A DNA stretch of 64,000 nucleotides from Dipteris shenzhenensis. Taxonomy: Eukaryota > Polypodiophyta > Polypodiopsida > Gleicheniales. Below the pieces are notes generated by a model, which saw nothing but the letters and a program-made list of their open reading frames with translations, ran no database searches and was not told the origin of the DNA. Shown here piece by piece: positions 56,303 to 64,000 of this stretch; within the stretch, counting starts at the first letter, position 1; the number at the start of each line of letters is the position of its first letter. The stretch lies in NCBI GenBank assembly GCA_047967505.1, contig CM106538.1; one strand, written 5' to 3'. Made by a program: the position numbers and the translations under genes.

Positions 56303-56758
56303 TGTTACGCTCAAGTCGAGGTAACATGACCTCAGAAGGGTTAGTCGGCATTTTCCTTTAAAGGATCAATGTTTGTATTATATTTGTTTGGGCTTCATGT
56401 AAATGATCAAAAAAAGAAATCAAGGTCAAGGTCCTTGGTGAGGGTGACATGGCAGTAGACTAGGTGGATCCAAGGGTAAGGGACCTAAATGCATGAAATG
56501 TGCTAAGGGGCAAATGGTTTTAATGATATCCCAAAAGAGGGGTAAATGATGCATTAAGGAAGGACCCTAAAATGAAGACATGTGGCATACTAGATCCATC
56601 TAGGGAATTTTGGGGCTCGTTGGGAATAAGCAAGCAGAAGCTTTCACGTAAGTGTGATTTTTTTAGAGCTTGCTACCACTGAGATCGGTTGGGAGGCGAT
56701 TCTACGTGCCTGCACCCGTGATTTGACGTAAAATTTAAGGAGAAAACTCGTTTTCACA
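56303..56758 (+). repeat. 5' LTR of Gypsy-C
   Basis: TGTTACGCTCAAGTCGAGG...TTTTCACA. The dyad near the start reads CGAGGTAACATGACCTC, partly kept. Homologous to 62252-62708 with scattered changes. Confidence 0.9.
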
Positions 56759-56765
56759 TATCATT

Positions 56766-56777
56766 TGGTATCAGAGC
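56766..56777 (+). other. Primer-binding site of Gypsy-C
   Basis: TGGTATCAGAGC, exact match to the initiator-Met tRNA primer site, 7 bases from the LTR end. Confidence 0.9.
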
Positions 56778-57885
56778 GCAGATTTGGGATCTTGTCGAGT
56801 TTGGAAGGCTAACGATGAATTAAGGATTTCCAGCGATTTCTAGTCGGGATCAGAGAAAAAGACTATGGGTAGTTCATTGTTTGGATTGGAGAATAACAGA
56901 GACGTACCAGATATGCGTATCATTTGGTATCGCGAGAGGTCTGGGATTAGCTGCGCAATCTTGTGGGAGATGCTGTCGCAAGATTTGGAACTCTGGCTTT
57001 TGATATCTACGTTATGTGGAGGTCCTTCAACGTTATCGATGTTGGGTGCGTGCGATCAAGTTGTTCCTGCTGTGGCTCAGCTACACACTCGTTGGAGACC
57101 CATTTTGCACATGGGCGCATGACGACGGACAATACGCAGCCCAAAGTCTACACAGATCGTAATTTGGCAGTTTGTCAGTCTGGGTAACGATTCTGAAGTG
57201 AGTGAGAACTACTACCGCCGAGATTAATATTTGACGAGAACTACTGTTGTGGTCACGGAACTCGCTGTTGTGATATTTCGGGCATTGATTGTTCACGGAC
57301 GTCATCACCATTCAAAGAACCAGGGAGAACGGTGTTAACCTCCAAGCTCGAATAATTAATTTGCAGGATATCAGGGTGGCACACACGCTGGTCACGGTTT
57401 GGTGCTCCTTGACATTGCGTGAGGAATTTGACAACCGTTGGGATGGTGGTATTGACGAGGGACACACCTTTAAGGTCTTTGGACCTTGCAGAGAGAAAAA
57501 AGAAAAAAGAAAAAAAAAAGAGAGAGAGAGAGCCACATCATCCAATCAGGACAGATTATAAATGCAGATTTGGAGTGGCTTACAGGGACTGGTTGATCTC
57601 TTCATGCAGCAGAAATATAACCAGGGAGCTCTCTATGCCTTCTAAGCTTTGTTGGAGTATTTTCTTGTTTATTTGCCTCCGTGTTTGAGTCAATTCGGAT
57701 TGCAGGAGTTTTCCCTACTATAGAAAAAAGTGGTTTTGGTTACAGTGTGATATATGTTTTGTTAGCTGTAAATTTGGATGTTGGACTTTTGAATTGTAAT
57801 TACAGTTTCAAGCGGTGTTTTATTATTCAAAAAAAAAAAAAACCACCCATTGACCTAAATCGAAGTAGAAGAAGAAGCTTCTAGG
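56778..57885 (+). other. Gypsy-C 5' leader
   Basis: About 1.1 kb without a recognised ORF, ending with an A run (57830-57842) just before gag, similar to the homopolymer at the same place in Gypsy-A. Confidence 0.65.
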
Positions 57886-59395
57886 ATGGATTCCGTGGAG
57901 TCGGGAGTCCGGCCGACCCCGCAGGTGTCGCGTCCAGCAGGTCATACACTATCTGGCAGAATTGCAATGTTAGAGGATGCCTTACAACATATTTTAGCAC
58001 AGCAGTTACAAGCAAATGTAGGGCAATCTGAGCTCAAGAAAATGGTGCATAGTATGTCTGCCAGACCATCTCGTGAGGAGAAAGGTAAATCTCCGATGGA
58101 ACCGGAGTCTAGTATTCATACAGTCGAGCCTAGGAGGGCTAAGGTGCCTAATATTGCCAATTATAGGCCATAAAAGTATTCTGCTCGGATAATCAAGTAC
58201 CACCATTGGAATGAAAAGAAAAGTAACACCAATAGCAGCCCGGGCTTGGTCGAAGTCTTCTTTGAACCCAGAGCAAAGGGAAAAAGTGAAGAGAGAAGGC
58301 TTGTGTTTTGGATGCTTTCAGTCTCATCAGTGGAAAGATTGTCCACGAAACAAGGATCGTCGGATGGCTGAGATGGTGGTCTCAGAATGCGACGTGGAAA
58401 TGGAGGGAAGTCCCAGAGCAGAACAGATGCAGATTAAGCTAGTGGAATCTTCTCAAAGATCAGTATCTTTTTTGTTATGTGTGTCTGTTGCTAAGTTAGT
58501 AACTAGTGCACGTGATAATATCCTGTCAAAGCCCGCAGCAACGGGGAATACAGCCTTTAATGATACGGGATCTTCTCAAAGGTCAGTATCTTTTTTTGTT
58601 ATGTGTGTCTGTTGCTAAGTTAGTAACTAGTGCACCTGATAATATCCTGTCAAAGCCCGCAGCAACGGGGTATACAGCCTTTAATGATACGGAGTTAATT
58701 AAGATTAAAGGGCAAGTAACTAATCATGATGTCATTGTGTTGTTTGACTCGGCGTCAACGCACAATGTAATTAACTCCAAGCTTGTAAAGAGGCTGAAAC
58801 TAAAGACTGGCCCATCTGACTATGCATATACAGTCAGAATGGCAGATGGAAGTTCAACTGAAGTATGGGACCAAAGGGTTACCCAGTTGGAGCTTCGAAT
58901 TCAGGACTACACTGAGGAGCTTGAATTTGAAATGACTAAGCTTGTTCATGTAGACATAGCCCTGGGTAAGGCTTGGCATTCTAGGAAGAATCCAGCCATA
59001 GATGGAAAAAGCACATTTATCAATTTAAGATGAATGATGTGCTGTATGTCTTACGAGGTGAAAAGGATATACCTCAAGGACCGTTGGTTTTCGTAATGGA
59101 AATTCGAAAAGCTCAAGAAGAGTTTTTGTTTCTTTGTACAGCATCGCTAGAGCCGATTGGTGATTCTTTGGCTAGCACTGATGTTGCTCAAAATGGAGAG
59201 ATGGCCAAGCTGGCTGATCAAATAGCAGAGGAGTTCTCTGATTGCTTTAGAGATGAGCTACCTTATGGGTTATCTCTAGAGCGGAATGTTCAGCATAAGA
59301 TTGAACTAATCTCGGTGGTAGAACCTGTAAATAGACCTCCCTATAGCTTGAGTTTTACCGAAGACGCGGAGGTGCGAAGACAACTGAAAGAATAG
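57886..59395 (+). pseudogene. Gypsy-C gag and protease, deleted and frameshifted
   Basis: Gag starts MDSVESGVRPTPQ at 57886; IAMLEDALQHILAQQLQANV follows. After NIANYRP the reading meets TAA and jumps at about 58190 to MKRKVTPIAARAWSKSS, so roughly 215 codons of capsid are gone. The zinc knuckle is CFGCFQSHQWKDC near 58305 (CX2CX3HX4C, as in Gypsy-A). Protease reads IVLFDSASTHNVINS near 58740. A 123-bp duplication occurs at 58447-58690. The amber codon of Gypsy-A is CAG here (RNVQHKIEL). Confidence 0.9.
58447..58692 (+). repeat. 123-bp tandem duplication in Gypsy-C gag end
   Basis: ATCTTCTCAAAG at 58447 and 58570 starts two nearly identical units that differ at a few positions and by a one-base T indel. 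Confidence 0.92.
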
Positions 59396-60151
59396 CTCAA
59401 GCTGGGGCAGATTCAAACCAAGTTTCTCACCTTTTGCTTCGCCAGTGATATTGAAGAAGAAGAAAGATGATACTTTTCGCTTCTGTATATATTACAGAGC
59501 ATTGAATAATATCACTAGTAAGCACAGGTATCCAATGGCTCGGATCGCTGATCTACTAGATGCATTACATGGGGCCGTAATTTTCATGGGGCCGTAATTT
59601 TCAGTAAGATAGATCTTAAATGTGGCTAGCATCAGATCCGTATTAGAGCTGAGGATGTGCATAAAATCGCTTTTAGAAGCACGTTTGGACATATGAGTTT
59701 TTGGTAATAGCCTTTGGACTTACCAATGCTCCAGCTACATTCGTCATGCTTATGAACGATTTACTACGTCCGTATATCAGAAAGTTTGTAGTACATTTTA
59801 TTGGCGATATTCTGGTATTCAGTAAGAGTATTATTGAGCATTATGAACACTTAAGAATAGTGTTTAGTACTTTGAGGAAAGCCAGTCTTTATGTAAATAA
59901 AAAGAAAACTATACTATGTATGGTAAGACTTGAATATTTAGGATTCATAATTACTTATGAGGGGGTAGAAATGGATCTAAAGAAAGTGGCTGCGATACTG
60001 ACTTGGCCAATCCCTCAGAGTTTGATTGCTTTGCAATCCGAAATAGTATCGCCATTGACTGATCTGACCTCAGATAAAGTACCTTTTATATGGGGACAGA
60101 ATCAACAGGAAAGCTTTAACACCATAAAAGAAGATGTGATCGCAAGACCGG

Positions 60152-60317
60152 TGTTAAAAATAGTTGATCCCCAGAAACCGTTTTTCCTTGAAACCGATGC
60201 AAGTGGCATTGCGGTAGGAGCAGTTCTCCTCTGATGTTAAAAATAGTTGATCCCCAGAAACCGTTTTTGCTTGAAACCGATGCAAGTGGCATTGCGGTAG
60301 GAGTAGTTCTCCTCCAA
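60152..60317 (+). repeat. 83-bp tandem duplication in Gypsy-C RNase H
   Basis: TGTTAAAAATAGTTGATCCC occurs at 60152 and 60235, each followed by the RNase H start (LETDASG) sequence. Confidence 0.92.
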
Positions 60318-61911
60318 GAGGGAAGGCCAGTAGCCTTTAAAAGCAAGAAGCTTTCTCCCTCTCAACGAAATTGATCAACTCATGAATTAGAGTTATATGC
60401 TGTTGTCCATGCTCTGAAAACATGGAGACATTATTTGTATGGGTCAGAGTTTTATGTTGATGTTAATCACGATACTCTGAAACATTTTTGTAAACAACTT
60501 GACTTGAGAGGCCGCCAAGCTAGGTGGGCAGAACTCATGCAGGAGTTTAACATGACGATTCGGTACCGAAGAGGGAAGGATAATAAAGTTGCTGATGCGT
60601 TGTCACACACTATGCATACTATGAGTTTCACGGTATTAGACAGTGCTCTAATGGCCGATATTAGAGAAACTCAAAAGGTGGACGAGTTCGTCCAGAGCCT
60701 TTGGCCTAAGGCTCATGTATTTAAACCCGAGGAAAAGGATGACGTGGCATCCAGAAAAGGCCAAACTTATGCAAGATATGCCATAAGGGATGGTATGTTG
60801 AAAAGACATGGCAAGGTAGTAGTACCTAATCAGAATGCTCTCAGGCAGAGAGTCATTCAACAATGCCATGATAGCCCATGTGCGGGACATCTTGGAGTCG
60901 AGAAGACATATGATCTCGTGAGACGAGATTTCTTTTGGCCAAAGATAAAAAAGCATATTCATGAATATGTGACACGTCATTTTTCGTGTCAGGTAAGTAA
61001 GGCAGAGCGGGTGAAGCCACCCGGACTTTTACAGCCCTTGGAGATACCATTGGGTAGGTAGGAGAGCATTTCCATGGACTTTATTGTAGGTCTGCCTACG
61101 ACACAAGGTGGATATGATTCTATCCTTGTGGTGGTTGATCATCTTACCAAGATGACTCACTTCATTCCAACTAGAGAGTCTGTTAGTGCCTCGCAAGTGG
61201 CGGATTTTTTTATTAAACATATATTTCGTTTGCATTGATTATCCAAATCCATAGTGTCAGATAGGGATGTCAAATTTACCGTTTCTTTTTACATTGCGGT
61301 GTTTGAGATACTAAGGACTGAGTTGGGAATGAGCAGTGGGGATCATCTAGAAACGGATGGTCCGACGGAACGAATCAACGAAATTTTAGAGGATATGCTT
61401 AGAGCATATGTGTCATTGAGGCAACATACATGGGACAAGTGGTTGCCATTGTTAGAATTTGCCTACAATGATAGAAAACATTCCTCTACAGGGTTCGGTC
61501 CTTTTGAGCTGAACTATGGTCATAGACCAGCAAATCCAACTATAGTTGGAATAGCTCAGAAAGTATCTAGTGCCGCAAACTTTGTGGTTCAGATGCGGGA
61601 GATGCTAGCACTTGCGAGAGCTAACATCCGCCAAGCTATGGATAGAGCTAAGGCGTATGCGGATTAAAGGCGATCCGCCAGAGAATTTAAGGAAGGAGAA
61701 AAAGTTTTTCTTAGAGTTTCTTCGCACTCTAAGTCTTTGATTGTAGGAGAGTGTGTTAAATTATCACATCGATATTGTGGGCCATGGTTAATTCTAAAAA
61801 GAATAGGCAAGGTAGCCTATAAATTAGAATTGCCACAGGGTTGTAAGGTGCACCCAGTGTTTCATGTTTCTCGTTTGAAGAAATTTTTGCATATAGGTGA
61901 CTCACTAATCG

Positions 61912-62141
61912 AGGGTGTTGTTTTGTTTCAGGAGATAGAGGATAATGCAAAACGCAAACCAACAGGAATCCTGGACCGAGGAACAATGCAAGTACGCAAT
62001 TGGAAGACACCCATAGTGTTGGTTCTAGGGTGTTGTTTTGTTTGAGGAGATAGAGGATAATGAAAAACGCAAACCAACAGGAATCCTGGACCGAGGAACA
62101 ATGCAAGTACGCAAATTGGAAGATACCCACAGGGTTGGTTG
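61912..62141 (+). repeat. 115-bp tandem duplication at the Gypsy-C chromodomain
   Basis: GGGTGTTGTTTTGTTT occurs at 61913 and 62028; both units continue through AATCCTGGACCGAGGAACAA. Confidence 0.92.
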
Positions 62142-62251
62142 CATGGCATGGTCTACCTCTATCAGAAGCTACCTGGAAATCCGTATACTAGTTACGGAGA
62201 GTGTTCCCAGACTTTATCATCGAGGACTCTGATGCCTGAAGAGGGAAGGAA

Positions 62252-62708
62252 TGTTACGCTCAAGTCGAGGTAACATGACCTCGGAAGGGTCAGTCGGCAT
62301 TTTTCTTTAAAGGATCAATGTTTGTATTATATTTGTTTGGGCTTCATGTAAATGATCAAAAAAGGGAATCAAGGTCAAGGTCCTTGGTGAGGGTGACATG
62401 GCAGTAGACTAGGTGGATTCAAGGCTAAGGGACCTAAATGCATGAAATGTGCGAAGGGGCAAATGGTTTTAATGATATCCCAAAAGGAGGGTAAATGATG
62501 CATTAAGGAAGGACCCTAAAATAAAGACATGTGGCATACTAGATCCATCTAGGGAATTTTGGGGCTCGTTGGGAATAAGCAAGCAGAAGCTTTCACGTAA
62601 GTGTGATTTTTTTAGAGCTTGCTACCACTGAGATTGGCTGGGAGGCGATTCTATGTGTCTGCACCCGTGATTTGACGTGAAATTTTAAGGAGAAAACTTG
62701 TTTTTACG
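62252..62708 (+). repeat. 3' LTR of Gypsy-C
   Basis: TGTTACGCTCAAG...; it contains the dyad CGAGGT/ACCTCG near 62266. The last bases (TTTTTACG) no longer show a clean CA end. A polypurine tract (GAAGAGGGAAGGAA) precedes it. Confidence 0.9.
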
Positions 62709-64000
62709 AATCACGATCATTGGACTGTAGCACCAGAAACAGTAGCAGGCTGTTAAGGGTATGCAATTAATGATTATCAAGATTCAATAGTAGACTGTAG
62801 CATGCAATTATCAATAGTTGCAGGATGCTATGCAGACCAAAAAAAGCGAAGAAGGGGGCCAAGTTTGTCAGTGCATTCAGCCCATATTCTGCCCCAAATC
62901 AACCACTCCTTCAGGGCCACATGCCAAGCAAGAGAAGATGAAGCATTATGTAGCAGCAACAATACACATGTAGGTCATATCTTCAGTAGCCCAGAACATG
63001 CAACAGTAGTAGCAGAAGGGCATGGAATGGTAGTAATGGCAGAGCATGCAATAGTAGTAGTAGTAGAACATGCAACAGTAGTGGTAGAAGTCCACCCTAC
63101 AACCTAGGTCCCAGATATGCAGCGATGCATCAATAGGCTGATTGCATGGCAGATCCGTACAGTTGTACAGCAGTTGTATGGCAGGTCGATTCAGCTGTAC
63201 GACAGATGCACAATCTTGTACGGCAGTGTGGATACTGATGGCATCTACTGTTGCATTGATTTCAGGGAAGCGTGGGTACAGAGGGCTTGTGTCTGCCGGA
63301 CGACAAACCCAATAATTGAAATTGCAATTTCCAAAGTGCAACGTCCGATTTCCAAAGTAAAGGGCTTTTCAGTTTTTTACTAAGAAGAAGCGTGTCTAAA
63401 CATGTCTGAAGGTAGGACAGGTAGCTCGAAAGTGTCTTATCATGAGCACTTGAATCTTAACAAACATGCTCCTCATGACAAGCTTTTGAAATAGCGTGAA
63501 CCTGTGGCCTTTGAGACAAAGCATGGGCTACGTTCTCCCTTCCTGGCGTGTGCTGAATCTGAAAATTAAATGCAGCTATGTTAGAAGCCCATCTCATGTG
63601 CTTCTTCCTCACAGGTGTCTGTGTGAAAAAGTAAAGGATACTCTGGTGGTCAGTCTAGATCAGAAAACCAACACCCAAAAGATAGTACTTCTAGGCATAA
63701 AGCATGGATCACAACACTAAGCTGCTTTCATAAACATCGTAAATTCAGTTCATCTTCATTTATCTTCTGCTCTCATAGGGCATTGCATGCCCCCCTACAA
63801 AAGTTTGGCTACAATGCAACCACCATTGGCATTTGCACTACAAATGGCTTCTACAAGTCAGACATTACATGTTAGAGCTTTCTTCAGTTGCTCAAAAGAT
63901 GATTTTTCTTTGTATTCCATGTGAAATTTGTTATTTTCTTCGTTAAATCATGCGATGGAGATGCTTTCTGTGCAAAGTGATGTATAAATCTTTTGTAAAA
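62709..64000. other. Anonymous right end of the window
   Basis: No gene recognised. It contains a region with repeated CAGTAG and ATGCAACAGTAGTAG strings (about 62720-63100), related at its core to the left flank of Gypsy-C, and a small GTAC cluster near 63155-63225 (TCCGTACAG, TTGTACAGCAG, CTGTACGACAG). AT-rich towards the end. Confidence 0.45.

Larger units (their letters stand above)
59396..62237 (+). pseudogene. Gypsy-C pol (RT, RNase H, integrase, chromodomain)
   Basis: [24 protein letters not shown], active-site region reading FIGDILVFSK (first Asp replaced by Gly), LGFIITYEGVEM. About 19 codons between LIALQ and SEIVSPLTDL are missing. RNase H: FLETDASGIAVGAVLL. Integrase: LVRRDFFWPKIKKHIHEYV, MDFIVGLPTTQGG, SDRDVKF, LETDGPTERINEILEDML (Q to P). 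Chromodomain is present with stops. Duplications: 83 bp near 60152-60317, 18 bp near 59571, 115 bp near 61912-62141. Confidence 0.92.
56303..62708 (+). mobile_element. Gypsy-C, chromovirus with gag deletion
   Basis: LTRs at 56303-56758 and 62252-62708, primer-binding site at 56766-56777, polypurine tract before the 3' LTR, and gag-protease-RT-RNase H-integrase-chromodomain on the plus strand. It belongs to the same family as Gypsy-A and Gypsy-B. Most of the capsid part of gag is deleted. Multiple stops, frameshifts and four or more short tandem duplications are present. I could not establish a convincing target duplication: flanks read CGAGC and, depending on the end chosen, GAATC or CGAAT. 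Confidence 0.92.

Overview
The window looks like intergenic and intronic DNA from a large, repeat-rich land-plant nuclear genome. The evidence is a set of intron-split exons for the plant menaquinone/phylloquinone enzyme PHYLLO (MenD part), typical plant Ty1/copia and Ty3/gypsy (chromovirus) LTR retrotransposons, and L1-like LINEs. The species cannot be fixed from sequence alone. A fern, gymnosperm or other large-genome plant is my guess. No rRNA, tRNA, CRISPR or bacterial-type operon was seen.

Layout. 1-3666: the end of a plus-strand copia element (Copia-1) abuts a truncated minus-strand copia element (Copia-2: gag, PBS, 864-bp LTR). 3667-5380: diverged tandem repeats with CA microsatellites and a gypsy gag relic. 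5385-6945: decayed LINE. 7402-15918: a gag-only copia element (Copia-3, target duplication ACACC) carrying a nested chromovirus (Gypsy-A, 8126-14434, target duplication CTTAG). 15924-23577: mostly anonymous sequence with a LINE 3' piece, a 186-bp tandem repeat, a heavily decayed gypsy pol (Gypsy-D) and the 5' end of a short-LTR copia (Copia-4). 23640-33890: a cluster of LINE copies, including the longest one (26446-32240, with ORF1, endonuclease and reverse transcriptase). 34370-35192: three PHYLLO exons. 35760-40510: two head-to-tail plus-strand LINEs. 40689-47527: Gypsy-B, inserted in another LINE and carrying a 2.1-kb internal inversion. 49117-55443: Copia-5, the only element with an uninterrupted polyprotein (1369 aa), short LTRs of equal length that I read as identical, and a perfect target duplication. 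56303-62708: Gypsy-C, a third chromovirus copy with a large gag deletion and several tandem duplications. 62709-64000: anonymous.

The only host gene recognised is PHYLLO, and its downstream intron appears to be loaded with LINEs. Nested insertions give a relative history: Copia-3 is older than Gypsy-A inside it, and LINE-11 is older than Gypsy-B inside it. Most stop codons in the decayed elements are compatible with C-to-T (or complementary G-to-A) change, as expected for methylated plant transposons.

The points most worth a second look are: LINE copies whose 3' ends carry a (TTTC)n tail and which sit head-to-tail at those tails; the TGCA-to-TGCA inversion in Gypsy-B; a 28-bp perfect palindrome beside the AATAAA signal in both Copia-5 LTRs; a gag-only copia; and clusters of GTAC cores in copia leaders.
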